64,000 bases of DNA from Rhynochetos jubatus (taxonomy: Eukaryota > Chordata > Aves > Eurypygiformes > Rhynochetidae): assembly GCA_027574665.1 (NCBI GenBank), contig CM050656.1, positions 8,817,501 to 8,881,500 of the forward strand. Direction: 5' to 3'. The number at the start of each line of letters is the position of its first letter. The first letter of the stretch is position 1. The notes beneath the pieces are model-generated. The model worked only from the letters and a program-made list of their open reading frames with translations. It searched no databases and was not told the DNA's origin. Shown one piece after another: positions 1 to 9,700 of the stretch. A program made the position numbers and the translations under genes.

Positions 1-3
1 AGA

Positions 4-27
4 CCCTAACCCTAACCCTAACCCTAG
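4..27 (-). repeat. Embedded telomeric block, (CCCTAA)3 CCCTAG
   Basis: Three perfect CCCTAA units are followed by CCCTAG. On the minus strand this gives four GGG tracts separated by TTA, which is exactly enough for one intramolecular telomeric G-quadruplex. The same block occurs once per monomer across the window, about 360 times, nearly always with this count. The G-rich strand is the minus strand. TTAGGG is the vertebrate telomere unit and the target of the Myb domains of TRF1 and TRF2; binding here is expected from known specificity but not shown. The final unit ends in G (CCCTAG) in almost all copies, so the boundary to the body is fixed. Confidence 0.97.
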
Positions 28-66
28 AAGTTGCCGACCGCGGTTTCCGGCCACGCCCCCGCCGGG
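28..66 (-). promoter_or_regulatory. CpG-dense box next to telomeric block (possible TERRA-like promoter element)
   Basis: This 39 bp stretch holds seven of the nine CpGs of the monomer, a SacII-type palindrome ACCGCGGT, an ETS-like TTCCGG core and a CCACGCCC motif (GGGCGTGG on the minus strand, similar to KLF/SP sites). On the minus strand it lies directly upstream of the (TTAGGG)n block. In human subtelomeres, CpG-rich repeats placed just upstream of the telomere act as promoters of the telomeric transcript TERRA. The matching order here suggests, but does not show, that each monomer could start or regulate a UUAGGG-containing transcript. It could equally be only a GC-rich part of a silent satellite. 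The box is the most variable part of the monomer. Confidence 0.35.
37..44. repeat. 8 bp perfect palindrome ACCGCGGT
   Basis: ACCGCGGT is its own reverse complement and contains two CpGs. It is present in most monomers but is broken by three recurrent subtype changes: GACGGCGGT (for example 3383, 9548, 12535), GACCGCGCTT (for example 2328, 9021, 19035) and GACTGCGG (for example 40547, 43013, 55689). No function is assigned. Confidence 0.8.
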
Positions 67-120
67 TTCTGGCTAGGAAAGCTGGGGAGGGAGCCATGTC
101 GGTGCAGTGTCGTGCTCCTC

Positions 121-143
121 TTGGCAGGCCTTTGCAATGCCAA
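121..143. repeat. 6 bp inverted repeat TTGGCA / TGCCAA with 11 bp spacer
   Basis: TTGGCA at 121-126 and TGCCAA at 138-143 are perfect reverse complements. Each arm contains an NFI half-site (TTGGC / GCCAA), but the distance between half-sites is 13 bp rather than the 5 bp of a canonical dimer site, so NFI binding as a dimer is doubtful. A frequent variant changes TGCCAA to TCCCAA (for example near 1021, 2430, 3485, 14220) and breaks the pairing. Confidence 0.7.
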
Positions 144-165
144 TTATCCCTGGAGCTGTGGGCTT

Positions 166-179
166 TCTGGTTCTCCAGA
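166..179. repeat. Inverted repeat TCTGG-TTCT-CCAGA abutting the telomeric block
   Basis: TCTGG at 166-170 and CCAGA at 175-179 can form a 5 bp stem with a 4 nt loop. The right arm ends at the base immediately before the next CCCTAA unit at 180. It is conserved in nearly all copies. Rare breaks include TCTAG in the left arm (near 58460, 59693, 61282, 62513), CAAGA in the right arm (54420-54424, 56355-56359), CTAGA near 47562 and CCACA near 39093. Confidence 0.75.
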
Positions 180-558
180 CCCTAACCCTAACCCTAACCC
201 TAGAAGTTGCCGACCGCGGTTTCCGGCCACGCCCCCGCCGGGTTCTGGCTAGGAAAGCTGGGGAGGGAGCCATGTCGGTGCAGTGTCGTGCTCCTCTTGG
301 CAGGCCTTTGCAATGCCAATTATCCCTGGAGCTGTGGGCTTTCTGGTTCTCCAGACCCTAACCCTAACCCTAACCCTAGAAGTTGCCGACCGCGGTTTCC
401 GGCCACGCCCCCCCCGCGTTCTGGCTAGGAAAGCTGGGGAGGGAGCCATGTCGGTGCAGTGTCGTGCTCCTCTTGGCAGGCCTTTGCAATGCCAATTATC
501 CCTGGAGCTGTGGGCTTTCTGGTTCTCCAGACCCTAACCCTAACCCTAACCCTAGAAG

Positions 559-1840
559 TTGCCGACCGCGGTTTCCGGCCACGCCCCCCCCGCGTTCTGG
601 CTAGGAAAGCTGGGGAGGGAGCCATGTCGGTGCAGTGTCGTGCTCCTCTTGGCAGGCCTTTGCAATGCCAATTATCCCTGGAGCTGTGGGCTTTCTGGTT
701 CTCCAGACCCTAACCCTAACCCTAACCCTAGAAGTTGCCGACCGCGGTTTCCGGCCACGCCCCCCCCCCGCGTTCTGGCTAGGAAAGCTGGGGAGGGAGC
801 CATGTCGGTGCAGTGTCGTGCTCCTCTTGGCAGGCCTTTGCAATGCCAATTGTCCCTGGAGCTGTGGGCTTTCTGGTTCTCCAGACGCTAACCCTAACCC
901 TAACCCTAGAAGTTGCCGACCGCGGTTTCCGGCCACGCCCCCCCCGCGTTCTGGCTAGGAAAGCTGGGGAGGGAGCCATGTCGGTGCAGTGTCGTGCTCC
1001 TCTTGGCAGGCCTTTGCAATCCCAATTATCCCTGGAGCTGTGGGCTTTCTGGTTCTCCAGACCCTAACCCTAACCCTAACCCTAGAAGTTGCCGACCGCG
1101 GTTTCTGGACCAGCCCCCCCCGCATTCTGGCTAGGAAAGCTGGGGAGGGAGCCATGTCGGTGCAGTGTCGTGCTCCTCTTGGCAGGCCTTTGCAATGCCA
1201 ATTATCCCTGGAGCTGTGGGCTTTCTGGTTCTCCAGACCCTAACCCTAACCCTAACCCTAGAAGTTGCCGACCGCGGTTTCCGGCCACGCCCCCCCCGCG
1301 TTCTGGCTAGGAAAGCTGGGGAGGGAGCCATGTCGGTGCAGTGTCGTGCTCCTCTTGGCAGGCCTTTGCAATGCCAATTATCCCTGGAGCTGTGGGCTTT
1401 CTGGTTCTCCAGACCCTAACCCTAACCCTAACCCTAGAAGTTGCCGACCGCGGTTTCCGGCCACGCCCCCCCCCGCGTTCTGGCTAGGAAAGCTGGGGAG
1501 GGAGCCATGTCGGTGCAGTGTCGTGCTCCTCTTGGCAGGCCTTTGCAATGCCAATTATCCCTGGAGCTGTGGGCTTTCTGGTTCTCCAGACCCTAACCCT
1601 AACCCTAACCCTAGAAGTTGCCGACCGCGGTTTCCGGCCACGCCCCCGCCGGCTTCTGGCTAGGAAATCTGGGGAGGGAGCCATGTCGGTGCAGTGTCGT
1701 GCTCCTCTTGGCAGGCCTTTGCAATGCCAATTATCCCTGGAGCTGTGGGCTTTCTGGTTCTCCAGACCCTAACCCTAACCCTAACCCTAGAAGTTGCCGA
1801 CCGCGGTTTCCGGCCACGCCCCCCCCGGGTTCTGGCTAGG
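559..1840 (+). repeat. Duplicated block A, copy 1 (partner 5490-6771)
   Basis: About seven monomers share a chain of rare variants with the block near 5.49-6.77 kb at a constant offset of 4,931-4,932 bp (28 monomers). Shared markers are the ten-C tract, ATTGTCCC (852 and 5783), TCTGGACCAG (1109 and 6041) and GGAAATCTGG (1668 and 6600). The copies have since diverged: GACGCTAACC at 886 is absent from the partner, and CCTAGGAG at 5839 is absent here. Limits are approximate. Confidence 0.75.
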
Positions 1841-2289
1841 AAAGCTGGGGAGGGAGCCATGTCGGTGCAGTGTCGTGCTCCTCTTGGCAGGCCTTTGCAA
1901 TGCCAATTATCCCTGGAGCTGTGGGCTTTCTGGTTCTCCAGACCCTAACCCTAACCCTAACCCTAGAAGTTGCCGACCGCGGTTTCCGGCCACGCCCCCC
2001 CCGCGTTCTGGCTAGGAAAGCTGGGGAGGGAGCCATGTTGGTGCAGTGTCGTGCTCCTCTTGGCAGGCCTTTGCAATGCCAATTATCCCTGGAGCTGTGG
2101 GCTTTCTGGTTCTCCAGACCCTAACCCTAACCCTAACCCTAGAAGTTGCCGACCGCGGTTTCCGGCCACGCCCCCCCCGCGTTCTGGCTAGGAAAGCTGG
2201 GGAGGGAGCCATGTCGGTGCAGTGTCGTGCTCCTCTTGGCAGGCCTTTGCAATGCCAATTATCCCTGGAGCTGTGGGCTTTCTGGTTCT

Positions 2290-2995
2290 CCAGACCCTAA
2301 CCCTAACCCTAACCCTAGAAGTTGCCGACCGCGCTTTCCGGCCACGCCCCCCCCGCGTTCTGGCTAGGAAAGCTGGGGAGGGAGCCATGTCGGTGCAGTG
2401 TCGTGCTCCTCTTGGCAGGCCTTTGCAATCCCAATTATCCCTGGAGCTGTGGGCTTTCTGGTTCTCCAGACCCTAACCCTAACCCTAACCCTAGAAGTTG
2501 CCGACCGCGGTTTCCGGCCACGCCCCCCCCGCGTTCTGGCTAGGAAAGCTGGGGAGGGAGCCATGTCGGTGCAGTGTCGTGCTCCTCTTGGCAGGCCTTT
2601 GCAATGCCAATTATCCCTGGAGCTGTGGGCTTTCTGGTTCTCCAGACCCTAACCCTAACCCTAACCCTAGAAGTTGCCGACCGCGCTTTCCGGCCACGCC
2701 CCCCCCGCGTTCTGGCTAGGAAAGCTGGGGAGGGAGCCATGTCGGTGCAGTGTCGTGCTCCTCTTGGCAGGCCTTTGCAATCCCAATTATCCCTGGAGCT
2801 GTGGGCTTTCTGGTTCTCCAGACCCTAACCCTAACCCTAACCCTAGAAGTTGCCGACCGCGGTTTCCGGCCACGCCCCCGCCGGGTTCTGGCTAGGAAAG
2901 CTGGGGAGGGAGCCATGTCGGTGCAGTGTCGTGCTCCTCTTGGCAGGCCTTTGCAATGCCAATTATCCCTGGAGCTGTGGGCTTTCTGGTTCTCC
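2290..2995 (+). repeat. Dimer tandem duplication, 352 bp x 2
   Basis: Two consecutive two-monomer units share GCGCTTTCC (2331 and 2683) and the TCCCAA variant that follows, spaced exactly 352 bp. The same pair of linked variants is also seen near 9.02-9.13 kb and 10.95-11.05 kb as single units. Confidence 0.7.
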
Positions 2996-3920
2996 AGACC
3001 CTAACCCTAACCCTAACCCTAGAAGTTGCCGACCGCGGTTTCCGGCCACGCCCCCCCCGCGTTCTGGCTAGGAAAGCTGGGGAGGGAGCCATGTCGGTGC
3101 AGTGTCGTGCTCCTCTTGGCAGGCCTTTGCAATGCCAATTATCCCTGGAGCTGTGGGCTTTCTGGTTCTCCAGACCCTAACCCTAACCCTAACCCTAGAA
3201 GTTGCCGACCGCGGTTTCCGGCCACGCCCCCCCCGCGTTCTGGCTAGGAAAGCTGGGGAGGGAGCCATGTCGGTGCAGTGTCGTGCTCCTCTTGGCAGGC
3301 CTTTGCAATGCCAATTATCCCTGGAGCTGTGGGCTTTCTGGTTCTCCAGACCCTAACCCTAACCCTAACCCTAGAAGTTGCCGACGGCGGTTTCCGGCCA
3401 CGCCCCCCCCGCGTTCTGGCTAGGAAAGCTGGGGAGGGAGCCATGTCGGTGCAGTGTCGTGCTCCTCTTGGCAGGCCTTTACAATCCCAATTATCCCTGG
3501 AGCTGTGGGCTTTCTGGTTCTCCAGACCCTAACCCTAACCCTAACCCTAGAAGTTGCCGACGGCGGTTTCCGGCCACGCCCCCACCGGGTTCTGGCTAGG
3601 AAAGCTGGGGAGGGAGCCATGTCGGTGCAGTGTCGTGCTCCTCTTGGCAGGCCTTTGCAATGCCAATTATCCCTGGAGCTGTGGGCTTTCTGGTTCTCCA
3701 GACCCTAACCCTAACCCTAACCCTAGAAGTTGCCGACCGCGGTTTCCGGCCACGCCCCCCCCGCGTTCTGGCTAGGAAAGCTGGGGAGGGAGCCATGTCG
3801 GTGCAGTGTCGTGCTCCTCTTGGCAGGCCTTTGCAATCCCAAATATCCCTGGAGCTGTGGGCTTTCTGGTTCTCCAGACCCTAACCCTAACCCTAACCCT
3901 AGAAGTTGCCGACCGCGGTT

Positions 3921-3930
3921 TCTGGCCCAG
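3921..3930 (+). repeat. Marker of linked subtype TCTGGCCCAG
   Basis: Several linked changes replace TCCGGCCACG with TCTGGCCCAG, often with CCGCATTC after the C-tract. Copies lie at 3921, 4450, 9381, 16240, 17460, 19572 and 20793, with a related TCTGGACCAG form at 1105 and 6037. In seven of nine cases the same monomer also has ATGTTGGTGC instead of ATGTCGGTGC. I see none to the right of 20.8 kb. Confidence 0.85.
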
Positions 3931-5489
3931 CCCCCCCCGCGTTCTGGCTAGGAAAGCTGGGGAGGGAGCCATGTCGGTGCAGTGTCGTGCTCCTCTTGGC
4001 AGGCCTTTGCAATGCCAATTATCCCTGGAGCTGTGGGCTTTCTGGTTCTCCAGACCCTAACCCTAACCCTAACCCTAGAAGTTGCCGACCGCGCTTTCCG
4101 GCCATGCCCCCCCCGCGTTCTGGCTAGGAAAGCTGGGGAGGGAGCCATGTCGATGCAGTGTCGTGCTCCTCTTGGCAGGCCTTTGCAATGCCAATTATCC
4201 CTGGAGCTGTGGGCTTTCTGGTTCTCCAGACCCTAACCCTAACCCTAACCCTAGAAGTTGCCGACCGCGGTTTCCGGCCACGCCCCCCCCGGGTTCTGGC
4301 TAGGAAAGCTGGGGAGGGAGCCATGTCGGTGCAGTGTCGTGCTCCTCTTGGCAGGCCTTTGCAATGCCAATTATCCCTGGAGCTGTGGGCTTTCTGGTTC
4401 TCCAGACCCTAACCCTAACCCTAACCCTAGAAGTTGCCGACCGCGGTTTCTGGCCCAGCCCCCCCCGCATTCTGGCTAGGAAAGCTGGGGAGGGAGCCAT
4501 GTTGGTGCAGTGTCGTGCTCCTCTTGGCAGGCCTTTGCAATGCCAATTATCCCTGGAGCTGTGGGCTTTCTGGTTCTCCAGACCCTAACCCTAACCCTAA
4601 CCCTAGAAGTTGCCGACCGCGGTTTCCGGCCACGCCCCCCCCGCGTTCTGGCTAGGAAAGCTGGGGAGGGAGCCATGTCGGTGCAGTGTCGTGCTCCTCT
4701 TGGCAGGCCTTTGCAATGCCAATTATCCCTGGAGCTGTGGGCTTTCTGGTTCTCCAGACCCTAACCCTAACCCTAACCCTAGAAGTTGCCGACGGCGGTT
4801 TCCGGCCACGCCCCCGCCGGGTTCTGGCTAGGAAAGCTGGGGAGGGAGCCATGTCGGTGCAGTGTCGTGCTCCTCTTGGCAGGCCTTTGCAATGCCAATT
4901 ATCCCTGGAGCTGTGGGCTTTCTGGTTCTCCAGACCCTAACCCTAACCCTAACCCTAGAAGTTGCCGACCGCGGTTTCCGGCCACGCCCCCGCTGGCTTC
5001 TGGCTAGGAAAGCTGGGGAGGGAGCCATGTCGGTGCAGTGTCGTGCTCCTCTTGGCAGGCCTTTGCAATGCCAATTATCCCTGGAGCTGTGGGCTTTCTG
5101 GTTCTCCAGACCCTAACCCTAACCCTAACCCTAGAAGTTGCCGACCGCGGTTTCCGGCCACGCCCCCCCCGCGTTCTGGCTAGGAAAGCTGGGGAGGGAG
5201 CCATGTCGGTGCAGTGTCGTGCTCCTCTTGGCAGGCCTTTGCAATGCCAATTATCCCTGGAGCTGTGGGCTTTCTGGTTCTCCAGACCCTAACCCTAACC
5301 CTAACCCTAGAAGTTGCCGACCGCGGTTTCCGGCCACGCCCCCCCCGCGTTCTGGCTAGGAAAGCTGGGGAGGGAGCCATGTCGGTGCAGTGTCGTGCTC
5401 CTCTTGGCAGGCCTTTGCAATGCCAATTATCCCTGGAGCTGTGGGCTTTCTGGTTCTCCAGACCCTAACCCTAACCCTAACCCTAGAAG

Positions 5490-6771
5490 TTGCCGACCGC
5501 GGTTTCTGGCCACGCCCCCCCCGCGTTCTGGCTAGGAAAGCTGGGGAGGGAGCCATGTCGGTGCAGTGTCGTGCTCCTCTTGGCAGGCCTTTGCAATGCC
5601 AATTATCCCTGGAGCTGTGGGCTTTCTGGTTCTCCAGACCCTAACCCTAACCCTAACCCTAGAAGTTGCCGACCGCGTTTTCCGGCCACGCCCCCCCCCC
5701 GCGTTCTGGCTAGGAAAGCTGGGGAGGGAGCCATGTCGGTGCAGTGTCGTGCTCCTCTTGGCAGGCCTTTGCAATGCCAATTGTCCCTGGAGCTGTGGGC
5801 TTTCTGGTTCTCCAGACCCTAACCCTAACCCTAACCCTAGGAGTTGCCGACCGCGGTTTCCGGCCACGCCCCCCCCCGCGTTCTGGCTAGGAAAGCTGGG
5901 GAGGGAGCCATGTCGGTGCAGTGTCGTGCTCCTCTTGGCAGGCCTTTGCAATGCCAATTATCCCTGGAGCTGTGGGCTTTCTGGTTCTCCAGACCCTAAC
6001 CCTAACCCTAACCCTAGAAGTTGCCGACCGCGGTTTCTGGACCAGCCCCCCCCGCATTCTGGCTAGGAAAGCTGGGGAGGGAGCCATGTTGGTGCAGTGT
6101 CGTGCTCCTCTTGGCAGGCCTTTGCAATGCCAATTATCCCTGGAGCTGTGGGCTTTCTGGTTCTCCAGACCCTAACCCTAACCCTAACCCTAGAAGTTGC
6201 CGACCGCGGTTTCCGGCCACGCCCCCGCCGGGTTCTGGCTAGGAAAGCTGGGGAGGGAGCCATGTCGGTGCAGTGTCGTGCTCCTCTTGGCAGGCCTTTG
6301 CAATGCCAATTATCCCTGGAGCTGTGGGCTTTCTGGTTCTCCAGACCCTAACCCTAACCCTAACCCTAGAAGTTGCCGACCGCGGTTTCCGGCCACGCCC
6401 CCCCCCGCGTTCTGGCTAGGAAAGCTGGGGAGGGAGCCATGTCGGTGCAGTGTCGTGCTCCTCTTGGCAGGCCTTTGCAATGCCAATTATCCCTGGAGCT
6501 GTGGGCTTTCTGGTTCTCCAGACCCTAACCCTAACCCTAACCCTAGAAGTTGCCGACCGCGGTTTCCGGCCACGCCCCCCCCGCGTTCTGGCTAGGAAAT
6601 CTGGGGAGGGAGCCATGTCGGTGCAGTGTCGTGCTCCTCTTGGCAGGCCTTTGCAATGCCAATTATCCCTGGAGCTGTGGGCTTTCTGGTTCTCCAGACC
6701 CTAACCCTAACCCTAACCCTAGAAGTTGCCGACCGCGGTTTCCGGCCACGCCCCCCCCAGGTTCTGGCTAG
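5490..6771 (+). repeat. Duplicated block A, copy 2 (partner 559-1840)
   Basis: Partner of block A, sharing the ordered rare variants listed there. The offset changes from 4,931 to 4,932 within the block because of a one-base difference in a C-tract. Beyond about 6.77 kb the following GTTGGTGC marker is displaced by one monomer relative to copy 1, so a monomer gain or loss marks the right limit. Confidence 0.75.
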
Positions 6772-9700
6772 GAAAGCTGGGGAGGGAGCCATGTTGGTGC
6801 AGTGTCGTGCTCCTCTTGGCAGGCCTTTGCAATGCCAATTATCCCTGGAGCTGTGGGCTTTCTGGTTCTCCAGACCCTAACCCTAACCCTAACCCTAGAA
6901 GTTGCCGACCGTGGTTTCCGGCCACGCCCCCGCCGGGTTCTGGCTAGGAAAGCTGGGGAGGGAGCCATGTCGGTGCAGTGTCGTGCTCCTCTTGGCAGGC
7001 CTTTGCAATGCCAATTATCCCTGGAGCTGTGGGCTTTCTGGTTCTCCAGACCCTAACCCTAACCCTAACCCTAGAAGTTGCCGACCGCGGTTTCCGGCCA
7101 CGCCCCTCCGCGTTCTGGCTAGGAAAGCTGGGGAGGGAGCCATGTTGGTGCAGTGTCGTGCTCCTCTTGGCAGGCCTTTGCAATGCCAATTATCCCTGGA
7201 GCTGTGGGCTTTCTGGTTCTCCAGACCCTAACCCTAACCCTAACCCTAGAAGTTGCCGACCGCGCTTTCCGGCCACGCCCCCCCCCCGCGTTCTGGCTAG
7301 GAAAGCTGGGGAGTGAGCCATGTCGGTGCAGTGTCGTGCTCCTCTTGGCAGGCCTTTGCAATGCCAATTATCCCTGGAGCTGTGGGCTTTCTGGTTCTCC
7401 AGACCCTAACCCTAACCCTAACCCTAGAAGTTGCCGACCGCGGTTTCCGGCCACGCCCCTCCGCGTTCTGGCTAGGAAAGCTGGGGAGGGAGCCATGTCG
7501 GTGCAGTGTCGTGCTCCTCTTGGCAGGCCTTTGCAATGCCAATTATCCCTGGAGCTGTGGGCTTTCTGGTTCTCCAGACCCTAACCCTAACCCTAACCCT
7601 AGAAGTTGCCGACCGCGGTTTCCGGCCACGCCCCTCCGCGTTCTGGCTAGGAAAGCTGGGGAGGGAGCCATGTCGGTGCAGTGTCGTGCTCATCTTGGCA
7701 GGCCTTTGCAATGCCAATTATCCCTGGAGCTGTGGGCTTTCTGGTTCTCCAGACCCTAACCCTAACCCTAACCCTAGAAGTTGCCGACCGCGCTTTCCGG
7801 CCACGCCCCCCCGCGTTCTGGCTAGGAAAGCTGGGGAGGGAGCCATGTCGGTGCAGTGTCGTGCTCCTCTTGGCAGGCCTTTGCAATGCCAATTATCCCT
7901 GGAGCTGTGGGCTTTCTGGTTCTCCAGACCCTAACCCTAACCCTAACCCTAGAAGTTGCCGACCGCGGTTTCCGGCCACGCCCCCCCCCGCGTTCTGGCT
8001 AGGAAAGCTGGGGAGGGAGCCATGTCGGTGCAGTGTCGTGCTCCTCTTGGCAGGTCTTTGCAATGCCAATTATCCCTGGAGCTGTGGGCTTTCTGGTTCT
8101 CCAGACCCTAACCCTAACCCTAACCCTAGAAGTTGCCGACCGCGGTTTCCGGCCACGCCCCCCCCCGCGTTCTGGCTAGGAAAGCTGGGGAGGGAGCCAT
8201 GTCGGTGCAGTGTCGTGCTCCTCTTGGCAGGCCTTTGCAATGCCAATTATCCCTGGAGCTGTGGGCTTTCTGGTTCTCCAGACCCTAACCCTAACCCTAA
8301 CCCTAGAAGTTGCCGACCGCGGTTTCCGGCCACGCCCCCGCCGGGTTCTGGCTAGGAAAGCTGGGGAGGGAGCCATGTCGGTGCAGTGTCGTGCTCCTCT
8401 TGGCAGGCCTTTGCAATGCCAATTGTCCCTGGAGCTGTGGGCTTTCTGGTTCTCCAGACCCTAACCCTAACCCTAACCCTAGAAGTTGCCGACCGCGGTT
8501 TCCGGCCACGCCCCCGCCGGGTTCTGGCTAGGAAAGCTGGGGAGGGAGCCATGTCGGTGCAGTGTCGTGCTCCTCTTGGCAGGCCTTTGCAATGCCAATT
8601 ATCCCTGGAGCTGTGGGCTTTCTGGTTCTCCAGACCCTAACCCTAACCCTAACCCTAGAAGTTGCCGACCGCGGTTTCCGGCCACGCCCCCCCCGCGTTC
8701 TGGCTAGGAAAGCTGGGGAGGGAGCCATGTCGGTGCAGTGTCGTGCTCCTCTTGGCAGGCCTTTGCAATGCCAATTATCCCTGGAGCTGTGGGCTTTCTG
8801 GTTCTCCAGACCCTAACCCTAACCCTAACCCTAGAAGTTGCCGACCGCGGTTTCCGGCCACGCCCCCCCCGGGTTCTGGCTAGGAAAGCTGGGGAGGGAG
8901 CCATGTCGGTGCAGTGTCGTGCTCCTCTTGGCAGGCCTTTGCAATGCCAATTATCCCTGGAGCTGTGGGCTTTCTGGTTCTCCAGACCCTAACCCTAACC
9001 CTAACCCTAGAAGTTGCCGACCGCGCTTTCCGGCCACGCCCCCCCCGCGTTCTGGCTAGGAAAGCTGGGGAGGGAGCCATGTCGGTGCAGTGTCGTGCTC
9101 CTCTTGGCAGGCCTTTGCAATCCCAATTATCCCTGGAGCTGTGGGCTTTCTGGTTCTCCAGACCCTAACCCTAACCCTAACCCTAGAAGTTGCCGACCGC
9201 GGTTTCCGGCCACGCCCCCGCCGGGTTCTGGCTAGGAAAGCTGGGGAGGGTGCCATGTCGGTGCAGTGTCGTGCTCCTCTTGGCAGGCCTTTGCAATGCC
9301 AATTATCCCTGGAGCTGTGGGCTTTCTGGTTCTCCAGACGCTAACCCTAACCCTAACCCTAGAAGTTGCCGACCGCGGTTTCTGGCCCAGCACCCCCCGC
9401 ATTCTGGCTAGGAAAGCTGGGGAGGGAGCCATGTTGGTGCAGTGTCGTGCTCCTCTTGGCAGGCCTTTGCAATGCCAATTATCCCTGGAGCTGTGGGCTT
9501 TCTGGTTCTCCAGACCCTAACCCTAACCCTAACCCTAGAAGTTGCCGACGGCGGTTTCCGGCCACGCCCCCCCCGCGTTCTGGCTAGGAAAGCTGGGGAG
9601 GGAGCCATGTCGGTGCAGTGTCGTGCTCCTCTTGGCAGGCCTTTGCAATGCCAATTATCCCTGGAGCTGTGGGCTTTCTGGTTCTCCAGACCCTAACCCT

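Larger units (their letters stand above)
4..179 (+). repeat. Reference monomer (copy 1) of the satellite, 176 bp
   Basis: This first complete copy is used as the reference. The next copy begins at 180. Hand count gives C 56, G 51, T 41, A 28 (60.8% G+C) and 9 CpGs (observed/expected about 0.55). Order on the plus strand: telomeric block 4-27; CpG-dense box 28-66 with palindrome 37-44 and a C-tract at 55-60; a short G-rich run GGGGAGGGAG at 84-93; a short imperfect direct repeat (TGTCGGTGC, then TGTCGTGC) at 98-114; an inverted repeat 121-143; and a second inverted repeat 166-179 that touches the next telomeric block. This copy belongs to the C5-GCCGGG class at 56-66. The other frequent class has eight or more C followed by GCG. 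The length is close to a nucleosome plus a short linker. Confidence 0.95.

Noticed and set aside
23..77. CCTAG ... CTAGG inverted repeat bracketing the CpG box
   Set aside because: The 5 bp arms at 23-27 and 73-77 are real but short, and could occur by chance; there is no sign of compensatory change.
121..143. Canonical NFI dimer site
   Set aside because: Half-sites TTGGC and GCCAA are present but 13 bp apart instead of 5, so it is reported only as an inverted repeat.
31..252. Open frames of 60-85 codons repeated in every monomer on both strands
   Set aside because: They arise only because the GC-rich monomer has few stops. The period of 176 is not a multiple of three, frames overlap on both strands in the same DNA, length changes in the C-tract shift them freely, and the telomeric repeat itself is translated. 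No start context, codon bias or homology supports coding.
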